The position numbers and the translations under genes are program-made. From Bacteroidaceae bacterium (GTDB lineage: Bacteria > Bacteroidota > Bacteroidia > Bacteroidales > Bacteroidaceae): 64,000 nucleotides of DNA. Below, in pieces: positions 46,730-54,726 of this stretch. A model generated the notes under the pieces. That model was not told where the DNA came from and searched no databases. It was given only the letters and a program-made list of their open reading frames with translations. How positions within the stretch are numbered: position 1 is the stretch's first letter; each line of letters starts with the position of its first letter. The stretch covers positions 71,185 through 135,184 of the forward strand of contig JAUUPT010000002.1 of NCBI GenBank assembly GCA_030843315.1. The letters are read 5' to 3'.

Positions 46730-47335
46730 TTAGAAGAAGCAGCTGAGTGAAATCATCAGGTTGCGGTTCTTGTTGTTTACATGATCGGCGTTGTCTATCA
46801 AGCCCCAGTCATAACCGAAGGAAACCTGGTACTTCCGGCAGAACTCGACACCGAACTTCAAGCCCAAGCCGAAGTCGAAACGGTTCATGCCGCCACCATC
46901 TTCATCGAAGACGTTGTCCGATGTATTGTCCGCTTCTATTCCATTTGCTTTTGCCTTACCGAAAAGACCGACAGCGATATAAGGACCTGCATTGCCGAAA
47001 ACAGCAAAGTTCTCGTTTACTGCATACTTATAACCCATGTGTACGGGAACTTCTAAATAGTAAGGAGTGTACTTGATGTCGCCAGAACCGAGGTTTACTT
47101 TTGCACCTTTCAGTGACAGCAGCGCCCCCATGTCGAGATATACCCCTTCGGCAATCTGAGGCAATCCCACTTCTGCCTTCACTCCGGCGTGGAAACCTAT
47201 TTTACTGTCGAAGCCGTCAGTGGAAAATTTACTGGAGTTCATACCGAGGGTTGCACCCCACTTGACATTCTCTTGCGCATTGATACCGGCAAAGCTTACT
47301 GCCAGTAATGCGAACATTACTAAAATCTTTTTCAT
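46730..47335 (-). CDS. Outer-membrane beta-barrel protein, porin-like
   Basis: A 201-residue protein with a signal peptide (about 1-20, LLAVSFAGINAQ) and alternating beta strands of the OMP_b-brl type (VKWGATLGMNSSKFS, IGFHAGVKAEVGLP, YYLEVPVHMGYKYAVNENFA, FDFGLGLKFGVEFC), ending in Phe, the outer-membrane insertion signal. Function unknown. A TATATTTG -7 element lies at 47367-47374. Confidence 0.88.
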   Translation of the reverse strand: MKKILVMFALLAVSFAGINAQENVKWGATLGMNSSKFSTDGFDSKIGFHAGVKAEVGLPQIAEGVYLDMGALLSLKGAKVNLGSGDIKYTPYYLEVPVHMGYKYAVNENFAVFGNAGPYIAVGLFGKAKANGIEADNTSDNVFDEDGGGMNRFDFGLGLKFGVEFCRKYQVSFGYDWGLIDNADHVNNKNRNLMISLSCFF

Positions 47336-47366
47336 CTAATTCAGTTTTTATTGGTTTATGTGGGTG

Positions 47367-47374
47367 CAAATATA
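47367..47374 (-). promoter_or_regulatory. Bacteroides-type -7 element for the beta-barrel gene
   Basis: The minus strand reads TATATTTG, 31 bp upstream of the start codon; no clear -33 element. Confidence 0.4.
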
Positions 47375-47514
47375 GGGATATATCTAATAGGACGTCAAGA
47401 ATACTGAAAAAAAGTTGCATTCCGATGATAAAATGGCAGAACAAGAACCGGCATCTAAAAGCCTGCCCCTAAAGATTTAAGTCCTAATATCAGGATAGTT
47501 TCATTTGAAACCAC

Positions 47515-47522
47515 TACCTTTG
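47515..47522 (+). promoter_or_regulatory. Bacteroides-type -7 element for the acyl-CoA ligase gene
   Basis: TACCTTTG matches TAnnTTTG and is 26 bp upstream of the start codon; the -33 element is weak. Confidence 0.4.
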
Positions 47523-47548
47523 CGGCATATTTACTAATAGATAAAGTT

Positions 47549-49354
47549 ATGACCTATCATCATTTATCTGTCATGATACACCGTCAGGCAGAGAAGTATG
47601 GAGACAAAGTAGCCCTGAAATACAGGGATTATGAAACCGAGAAGTGGATACCGATATCCTGGAACGAATTTTCGCAGACCGTGTACCGCGCAGCCTACGC
47701 CATGGCTGCCCTCGGAATAGAGGTGCAAGAGAATATCGGCGTCTTCTCGCAGAACAAACCCGAATGCCTTTTTACCGACTTTGCAGCCTTTGCCAACCGT
47801 GCCGTGACCATACCCCTGTATGCCACCAGCTCCCCTGCCCAGGCGCAATATATCATTGACGATGCCCAGATACGCTACGTGTTCGTGGGCGAGCAATACC
47901 AGTACGATGCCGCTTTCAGCATCTTCGGCTTCTGCCGCTCCCTGCAACAACTGATTATCTTCGACCGCTCCGTGGTGCGCGATCCGCGCGACATGACCTC
48001 CATCTACTACGATGAGTTCCTCGCACTGGGCAACGACCCGCAGTACGCCGCCACCGTCGAAGAGCGCACCGCCGCCGCCTCCGACGACGACCTTGCCAAT
48101 ATCCTCTACACCTCCGGCACCACCGGCGAACCGAAAGGCGTCATGCTCCACCATTTCAACTTCCGTGAAGCACTACGCATCCACGACCTCCGCCTGCCTT
48201 TCATCAGCGACCAGGACGTCACCATGAACTTCCTCCCCCTGACCCACGTCTTCGAGAAAGCATGGACCTGCCTCTGCCTTCACCGCGGCGTGCAGGTGTG
48301 CGTCAACCTTCGCCCTGCCGATATACAGACCACCATCAAGGAGATACGCCCCACGATGATGTGCAGCGTGCCCCGTTTCTGGGAGAAGGTGTACGCCGGC
48401 GTACAAGAGAAGATAGCCCAGGAAACCGGTCTGCGGAAAGCCATGATGCTCGACGCCATCAAAGTAGGTAAGGTGCACAACATCGACTACCTGCGTGTGG
48501 GCAAGACCCCTCCCATGCTGCTTCACCTGAAGTACAAGTTCTACGAAAAAACCATCTATGCCCTGCTGAAGAAAACCGTCGGCATTGAGAACGGTAACTT
48601 CTTCCCCACCGCCGGTGCTGCCGTGCCCGATGAAATCTGCGAGTTCGTACACTCGGTAGGCATCAACATGGTAGTGGGCTACGGACTGACGGAATCTACC
48701 GCCACCGTCTCCTGCTTCCTCAACGAGGGATACGAGATAGGCTCCGTAGGCTCTGTGATGCCCGGCGTAGAGGTGAAGATAGGCGAGAACGACGAGATAC
48801 TGCTTCGTGGTAAAACCATCACCACCGGCTACTATAAGAAGCCCGAAGCCACCGCCGCCGCCATCGACGCCGAAGGCTGGTTCCATACCGGAGACGCCGG
48901 CTACCTGGAGGACGAACATCTCTTCCTGACCGAGCGCATCAAGGACCTGTTCAAGACCTCCAACGGCAAGTACATCTCTCCCCAGGCGCTCGAAACCAAA
49001 CTCGCCATCGACCGCTACATCGACCAGATAGCCATCATTGCCGATGAGCGCAAGTTCGTCTCCGCCCTCATCGTCCCCGTCTATGGCTTTGTGGAGGACT
49101 ATGCGCGGGAGAAAGGCATCGAGTACAACTCAATGGAAGAACTCTTGCAGCACCCCAAGGTACAGGCCCTGTTCCGTGCCCGCATCAACACGCTTCAGCA
49201 GCAGTTTGCCCACTACGAGCAGGTGAAGCGTTTCACCCTGCTGACGGAACCCTTCAGCATGGAGCGCGGCGAACTGACGAATACCCTGAAACTGAAACGC
49301 TCCGTTGTGGCGAAGAACTACAAGGAACAGATAGACAAGATGTACGAAGAATAA
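47549..49354 (+). CDS. Long-chain fatty acid--CoA ligase
   Basis: A 601-residue ANL-superfamily adenylate-forming enzyme activating fatty acids with ATP and CoA. Motifs are ILYTSGTTGEPKGVMLHH (P-loop-like, about residues 190-207), VVGYGLTESTATVSC (A5), EGWFHTGDAGYLED (A7), LTERIKDLFKTSNGKYI (A8) and the C-terminal lysine in ERGELTNTLKLKR. It has the FadD15/ACSBG-like layout common in Bacteroidetes. Single gene, ended by a strong terminator at 49386-49425. Confidence 0.93.
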   Translation: MTYHHLSVMIHRQAEKYGDKVALKYRDYETEKWIPISWNEFSQTVYRAAYAMAALGIEVQENIGVFSQNKPECLFTDFAAFANRAVTIPLYATSSPAQAQYIIDDAQIRYVFVGEQYQYDAAFSIFGFCRSLQQLIIFDRSVVRDPRDMTSIYYDEFLALGNDPQYAATVEERTAAASDDDLANILYTSGTTGEPKGVMLHHFNFREALRIHDLRLPFISDQDVTMNFLPLTHVFEKAWTCLCLHRGVQVCVNLRPADIQTTIKEIRPTMMCSVPRFWEKVYAGVQEKIAQETGLRKAMMLDAIKVGKVHNIDYLRVGKTPPMLLHLKYKFYEKTIYALLKKTVGIENGNFFPTAGAAVPDEICEFVHSVGINMVVGYGLTESTATVSCFLNEGYEIGSVGSVMPGVEVKIGENDEILLRGKTITTGYYKKPEATAAAIDAEGWFHTGDAGYLEDEHLFLTERIKDLFKTSNGKYISPQALETKLAIDRYIDQIAIIADERKFVSALIVPVYGFVEDYAREKGIEYNSMEELLQHPKVQALFRARINTLQQQFAHYEQVKRFTLLTEPFSMERGELTNTLKLKRSVVAKNYKEQIDKMYEE

Positions 49355-49385
49355 CATACATCCATCCCCTTCGGCAGAAACATAC

Positions 49386-49434
49386 GAGCCGGACAACAGA
49401 AAGACTCTTTCCTGTTGTCCGGCTCATTCTTTGT
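49386..49434 (+). terminator. Terminator after the acyl-CoA ligase gene
   Basis: GAGCCGGACAACAG (49386-49399) and CTGTTGTCCGGCTC (about 49412-49425) are perfect inverted arms followed by ATTCTTTGTT. Confidence 0.85.
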
Positions 49435-49609
49435 TGTTATGCACAAGATGGTATCTTATGTTGCTCAAGATGGCATCTTATGCTACACAAGATGCCATCT
49501 TGTGCAAGTAAGGCAATAGTGTTCTTGCTGAAAGCAAGCAATGTTCCGGTCTAAAGCAAGCAATGTTTCAGCCGAAAGCAAGTAATGTTTCAGCTGGCAA
49601 CAAATAATC
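49434..49609. repeat. 22-bp intergenic repeat array D (8 units)
   Basis: Eight head-to-tail units of exactly 22 bp start at 49434, 49456, 49478, 49500, 49522, 49544, 49566 and 49588. Units 1-3 carry CAAGATGGyATCTTATG-like words (18 of 22 equal between units 2 and 3). Units 5-8 carry GAAAGCAAGCAATGTT-like words (16-17 of 22 between neighbours). Unit 4 is intermediate. So two word families share one unbroken 22-bp register. The array starts right after the ligase terminator and lies upstream of susC. Confidence 0.85.
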
Positions 49610-49914
49610 TTTCCCGCTTGAAGAATATCTTCATTAACTTTTATTAGCAAATAAATCTCTCTTTTTCGATAGGGTTCTCAAATCCTATCCGGTTTTATAT
49701 ACGAAGCCCCCGAATAAGGGAGCATCAGAAAAGAAAAACATAACCATAATTTTAAGTATTAACCAATAACATATCTAATAGCCTATGAAGCATGGAAAAA
49801 GAAACAACTAAGATTGACAATTGACCCCAACTCGTCAATCGAAAGACAGATTTACGAGTAATCTGTTTATTAACTTAACATTTAATCTAATATTTATTTT
49901 CTGAAAAACAGCTT
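49610..49914 (+). other. Leader region of the second susC operon
   Basis: No gene is seen. Two small hairpins lie in it: GATTGAC/GTCAATC (about 49812-49841) and ACAGATT/AATCTGT (about 49850-49871). Both fall in the probable 5' untranslated region of susC. Confidence 0.4.
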
Positions 49915-52900
49915 ATGAAAAAGAAAATTATGCTAACCATGGTTTGTCTGCTGGCAGCCATCGGTTGGGTAACAGCCCAAAATTCCCCCATTAAAGGTAT
50001 TGTTTTCTCGGCAGACGACAACGAACCGATTATCGGAGCTTCCGTATTAGTAAAAGGAACAACTTCCGGAGCCGTAACAGACTTAGACGGCAATTTCACA
50101 ATCACAGATGCACCCGCAGGTGCCACGACACTGGTAGTGTCTTTCGTAGGTATGGTTACACAAGAAGTTCCCATCACTCCGGGAACCATAAAAGTCACAT
50201 TAAAGAATGATACTAAAGTGCTGGACGAAGTAGTAGTAACAGCATTGGGTATTGCAAAGAAAGAAAAATCACTGACTTACTCCACACAGGTGGTAAACGG
50301 TGATGAACTGATACGCGCCAAAGACCCCAACATGATGAATGCGCTGGCTGGTAAGACTGCTGGTGTGCAGATTAACAAGAGTTCATCCGGTTTGGGTGGT
50401 TCTTCCAAGGTCATCATCCGTGGTAACCGTTCAGTAAGCGGAAGTAACCAGCCTTTGTACGTGATAGACGGTGTGCCCTTCGGCTCTTCTACCAACGAGA
50501 ATACTGCTACTACTATCGGTGGTAACAACGATAGCGGTAACTACGACCGCGGTGACGGTATCTCCAACCTGAACCCTGATGACATCGAGAGCATGAACAT
50601 CCTGAAAGGTCCTGCCGCTGCCGCTTTGTATGGTAGCTCGGCTGCCAATGGCGTAGTCATCATCACTACTAAGAAAGGTAAAGAAGGACGCGCCAGCATC
50701 TCTTTCAATACCAATACGACTTTCGATATAGCTGCTTACGGTATTCCTAAATTCCAGAATCACTATACCGGTGAAACTACCAGCTGGGGAAGCAAAATCA
50801 ATGGTAGCCCTGACTATACTGACGACTTCTTCAAAACAGGTGTTACTACTATCAACTCTCTTTCTTTGAGCATGGGTTCGAAGGCTATGCAGACTTACTT
50901 CTCATATGCCAATACTTATGGTCAAGGTGTGGTAGAAGGCAACCGTCTGGTGAAGCACAACTTCAACTTCCGTGAAACAGCCAACTTCTTCAATAACAAG
51001 TTGACGGTTGATGCTAACATTAACGCTATGTATCAGAAGGGTAATAACCGTACCACTTCGGGCGGTTACTACATGAATCCCTTGATCGGTCTTTATCACT
51101 TCCCACGTGGTGGCGTAGAAGGCGGCAAGGACTTCAACTATTACAAAGATAACTATCAGGTAATGAATACCGGGCGTAACATTATGGACCAGAACTGGTA
51201 CAAGACTTCCGGTACGGATATGGAGCAGAATCCTTATTGGCTTATCAACAAAGTGCCCAATGAAGATACACGCTACCGTACTATCATGAACTTGAGCGTG
51301 AAGTATAAGTTCAATGACCTCTTCAGCATCCAGGCCCGTGGTAGCGCCGACTATATTACAGATAAGGACAACACTCGTATGTATGCAGGTACCAGCCCTA
51401 TCCTTTGCGGTATGAACTCAGCTGGAACAGGTACTAACGGTCGTTATAGCTATAATGAGAAGAGCGAACTCTCTACTTATGGTGATATCCTTTTCACTTA
51501 TCAACAGCAGTTTGAGAACATCAGTATCAACGCATCAGTTGGTGGTAGTATTAACGACTACAACGGTAACGGTACCGGTTTCGATTCTTATCCGGGCACA
51601 CTGTCTATTCCTAATGTGTTCACTATGCAGAACATAACCCTCAATGCAGGTTCTTTGAGTGATTGGAAGACGCATACACAAAGCCAGAGCGTATTCTTCA
51701 CCGGACAAATCGGTCTGAAGGACCAACTCTTCCTTGATGTGACCGCACGTAACGACTGGACTTCTACTTTGGCTTTCACTAAGTATAAGAATAAAGGTTT
51801 CTTCTATCCGTCAATCGGTCTTACCTGGTTGCTCAATGAAACGTTGAAGTTGCCTTCTTGGATCAACCTTGGAAAGATTCGTGGTGCATGGTCACAGGTA
51901 GGTAACGGTTTGAGCGCCTATACTTCCAATCCGCTTAACTGGGTTACGAAGAACGGTAGCATAGGTTTCAATACCACAGCTCCTTTTGCCGATCTGAAGC
52001 CGGAGAAGACAACTTCTATCGAAGTTGGTACCGAATGGCGTTTCTTTGACAGCCGTTTGGAGTTTGACTTCACTTACTATAAGACCAATACGAAGAACCA
52101 ACTCTTTACTTTGGATGCTCCTTCAGGTTCGGAATTCAATCAGTACTATGTGAATGCCGGTGATATCCAGAATACAGGTGTGGAAATTATGTTGAACGCC
52201 ACTCCGGTGATGACAAATAACTTCCGTTGGAAGACAGGTGTAAACTTCGCTACCAATAAGAACGAAGCTAAGAAATTGGCTGGTGAAGAACTGGGATACT
52301 TCCAATTCAGTGGAGGTGAAAGTAACAATGTATGGAGTCGTCTGGAAGTAGGTGGTTCGTTCGGTGATTTCTACGGAACTACGTTTGTACGCGATGACAA
52401 TGGCAAAATAAAGTATGACGAGAAAGGTTTGCCCGAAGTAGACAAGTCAAATGCCAAGAAGTTGGGTAACTCTAATCCTGATTTCAACCTGGGATGGAGC
52501 AATACCATCACTTGGAAAGACTTCTCTCTCTATTTCTTGATTGACGGACGTTTCGGCGGTAAAGTTATGTCATTGACAGAAGCTGACCTTGATCAGCAAG
52601 GTGTAAGTGCCGCTACCGGTGCTGCACGTGACCGCGGTTATGTGATGCTCGAAGGACATAAGATTGAAGGTGGTAATGATAATCAAAATATTACTGATTT
52701 CTACAATCTGGTAGGTGGTCGTGCCGGTGTAACCGAATACTATACTTACAGCGCTACCAACATTCGTTTGCGTGAGCTTTCTATCGGATACAGCCTGCCG
52801 CAAACATGGCTTGCCAAGACAGGTGTCATTAAGAGTGCACAAATCTCATTAGTAGGTCGTAACTTGTTCTTCTTCAAGAATAACGCTCCTTATGACCCCG

Positions 52901-52998
52901 ATGGTATGATGTCTACCAGCAACCGTTTGCAGGGTGTAGACGTGTTTGGTATGCCTACCAACCGCTCGATAGGTTTCAACTTGAAAGTTAACTTTTAA
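49915..52998 (+). CDS. SusC/RagA-family TonB-dependent receptor of the GH9 PUL
   Basis: A 1027-residue outer-membrane transporter. Signal peptide about 1-22 (LLAAIGWVTAQ); carboxypeptidase-regulatory-like domain (about 25-105, GIVFSADDNEPIIGASVLVK); TonB-box region VLDEVVVTALGIAKKEKSL; plug with PLYVIDGVPFGSS and NILKGPAAAALYGSSAANGV; beta-barrel to the C-terminal VNF. It opens a co-directional six-gene locus (susC, susD, GH9, DUF5009, GHL10-like, CBM9-like) and would import the oligosaccharides released at the surface. Confidence 0.96.
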   Translation: MKKKIMLTMVCLLAAIGWVTAQNSPIKGIVFSADDNEPIIGASVLVKGTTSGAVTDLDGNFTITDAPAGATTLVVSFVGMVTQEVPITPGTIKVTLKNDTKVLDEVVVTALGIAKKEKSLTYSTQVVNGDELIRAKDPNMMNALAGKTAGVQINKSSSGLGGSSKVIIRGNRSVSGSNQPLYVIDGVPFGSSTNENTATTIGGNNDSGNYDRGDGISNLNPDDIESMNILKGPAAAALYGSSAANGVVIITTKKGKEGRASISFNTNTTFDIAAYGIPKFQNHYTGETTSWGSKINGSPDYTDDFFKTGVTTINSLSLSMGSKAMQTYFSYANTYGQGVVEGNRLVKHNFNFRETANFFNNKLTVDANINAMYQKGNNRTTSGGYYMNPLIGLYHFPRGGVEGGKDFNYYKDNYQVMNTGRNIMDQNWYKTSGTDMEQNPYWLINKVPNEDTRYRTIMNLSVKYKFNDLFSIQARGSADYITDKDNTRMYAGTSPILCGMNSAGTGTNGRYSYNEKSELSTYGDILFTYQQQFENISINASVGGSINDYNGNGTGFDSYPGTLSIPNVFTMQNITLNAGSLSDWKTHTQSQSVFFTGQIGLKDQLFLDVTARNDWTSTLAFTKYKNKGFFYPSIGLTWLLNETLKLPSWINLGKIRGAWSQVGNGLSAYTSNPLNWVTKNGSIGFNTTAPFADLKPEKTTSIEVGTEWRFFDSRLEFDFTYYKTNTKNQLFTLDAPSGSEFNQYYVNAGDIQNTGVEIMLNATPVMTNNFRWKTGVNFATNKNEAKKLAGEELGYFQFSGGESNNVWSRLEVGGSFGDFYGTTFVRDDNGKIKYDEKGLPEVDKSNAKKLGNSNPDFNLGWSNTITWKDFSLYFLIDGRFGGKVMSLTEADLDQQGVSAATGAARDRGYVMLEGHKIEGGNDNQNITDFYNLVGGRAGVTEYYTYSATNIRLRELSIGYSLPQTWLAKTGVIKSAQISLVGRNLFFFKNNAPYDPDGMMSTSNRLQGVDVFGMPTNRSIGFNLKVNF

Positions 52999-53007
52999 AT
53001 AGAATTT

Positions 53008-54615
53008 ATGATTATGAAGAATATATTGAAATATACGGCAACTGCGTTGCTGGCAGTTTCTATGCTAACCGCATGTACCGACGCATTCGAAGACCTGAAC
53101 ACCGACCCGAAAGGGGTTACTGATGAAGAACTGAAGCAGGATAATAACTACATAGGTATGCACTTCGTTCCCATGATGCAGTCCATCTACTTCAACAATG
53201 GTGGTGGAACGAACCCGTGGGAGTATCAGGTGGTACAAAACCTGAATGCTGATATGTGGTCGGGTTATGTAAGTACTGCTACTGCTTTTGCAGGTAACAT
53301 AAACAATATCACTTACGCTATGAATGCCGGTTGGAATGACAATTGCTGGGATTATGCCTATAATCAGGTAATGTCACAGAGCCTTAAGATTACCCGTAAA
53401 TGTGAGAAGGATATGGAGACATACTCCCACTTTGCTGCTATCAACACTATTTGCCGCGTGATAACGATGTCTCGTCTGACTGACCAATATGGTTGTATCA
53501 TCTATACCCATTACGGTGAATCTGCTACGGGCGGTACTTACGATTCCGGTCAGGATGCCTATAAGAAGTTCTTTGAAGAACTGAAGGAAGCTGCCGATCA
53601 ATTGCGTGCAGTTAAAGATAAAGAAGTGGCTTCGTTTGCTTCGTTCGACTATGCTTATGGAGGTGACCTCGCGAAATGGGCTAAGTTGTGTAATACCATC
53701 CGTCTGCGTCTGGCTATGCGCATCGTGAAGTACGACGCTGCTTGGGCTAAGACTGAAGCTGAAGCTGCCATGAGCGACAGCAACGGACTGATTGAAACCA
53801 ACGATGCTAACTTCGGAATTGCCGGTAACGGTTATGTGAATCCGCTTTATGGCTTGGCATTCAGCTATGGTGACTGTGTGCTCAATGCCAATATTCCTTC
53901 GATGTTAGGTGGTATGGGTGACGGACGTCTCGAAAAATATGCTACAACAAACGCTGCCGGCGACTTCTTTGGTATTCGTAATGGTGTGAAAGGTTTGGAA
54001 GAGGGTAAGAACTCGGACAACTATAAAGCAATCGTGAGCAAGCCTAATCTGGTAGCTACATCACCTGCTATCTTGGCTACTGCCGGAGAAACCATTCTGT
54101 TGGAAGCTGAAGCTGCTTTGCGCGGGTGGAATGTAAACGGTAAAGGTACTGCCAAAGAACTTTATGAAAAAGGTATCAGAGCTTCATTCGAACAATGGGG
54201 TGCTTCTGTCGGTGACTACCTGAACAGTACATCTGTAGCTGCTCCTTATGTAGATCCTATTATTCCGGCAGCCAGCATTGCTGGTCAGAGCACTGTTACT
54301 ACGAAATGGGATGATGCTCTCAGTAATGAAGAAAAGTTTGCTAAGATTGCTACGCAACGTTGGATTGCTGTTTATCCCGAAGGTATGAATGGTTGGGCCG
54401 AACTGCGTCGTACAGGTTATCCCAAGCTATTCCCAATAATGGTGAACTACAGTCAGGGTGAAATTGATACCGACCTTGGTCCTCGTCGTTTGCCTTTCAC
54501 TATCAATGAGAAAGACAATAACGCAGCCAACTATGCCAAGGCTGTGGAACTGCTCGGTGGTCCTGATAGTGCTGCAACCCGCGTATTTTGGGATATTGAC
54601 AAACCTAACATTTAG
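53008..54615 (+). CDS. SusD/RagB-family surface glycan-binding lipoprotein
   Basis: A 535-residue lipoprotein (signal ending AVSMLTAC, Cys about 23), the partner of the SusC just upstream (9-bp gap). The DAFEDLNTDPKGVTDEEL start and the alpha-helical body with ILATAGETILLEAEAALRGW and TQRWIAVYPEGMNGWAELRR are typical of the SusD-like_2 branch. The ATG at 53014 (MKNILKY) is an equally good start. A terminator-like hairpin (54648-54708) follows and would lower expression of the enzymes downstream. Confidence 0.93.
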   Translation: MIMKNILKYTATALLAVSMLTACTDAFEDLNTDPKGVTDEELKQDNNYIGMHFVPMMQSIYFNNGGGTNPWEYQVVQNLNADMWSGYVSTATAFAGNINNITYAMNAGWNDNCWDYAYNQVMSQSLKITRKCEKDMETYSHFAAINTICRVITMSRLTDQYGCIIYTHYGESATGGTYDSGQDAYKKFFEELKEAADQLRAVKDKEVASFASFDYAYGGDLAKWAKLCNTIRLRLAMRIVKYDAAWAKTEAEAAMSDSNGLIETNDANFGIAGNGYVNPLYGLAFSYGDCVLNANIPSMLGGMGDGRLEKYATTNAAGDFFGIRNGVKGLEEGKNSDNYKAIVSKPNLVATSPAILATAGETILLEAEAALRGWNVNGKGTAKELYEKGIRASFEQWGASVGDYLNSTSVAAPYVDPIIPAASIAGQSTVTTKWDDALSNEEKFAKIATQRWIAVYPEGMNGWAELRRTGYPKLFPIMVNYSQGEIDTDLGPRRLPFTINEKDNNAANYAKAVELLGGPDSAATRVFWDIDKPNI

Positions 54616-54647
54616 TCATTGATTGGAAACACATTAATATAATATGA

Positions 54648-54717
54648 GGGTGTATCAAGAACATACTTTATATTTACAAAATATAAAGGCGACTGTCCTG
54701 ATACACCCTTTTAATCT
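54648..54717 (+). terminator. Intra-operon terminator or attenuator between susD and the GH9 gene
   Basis: GGGTGTATCA (54648-54657) pairs with TGATACACCC (54699-54708), enclosing a second stem CTTTATATTT/AAATATAAAG (54666-54675 with 54679-54688), followed by TTTTAATCTTTTT. The nested form looks like a terminator placed after the transport genes and before the enzymes. Confidence 0.75.
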
Positions 54718-54726
54718 TTTTATCCT

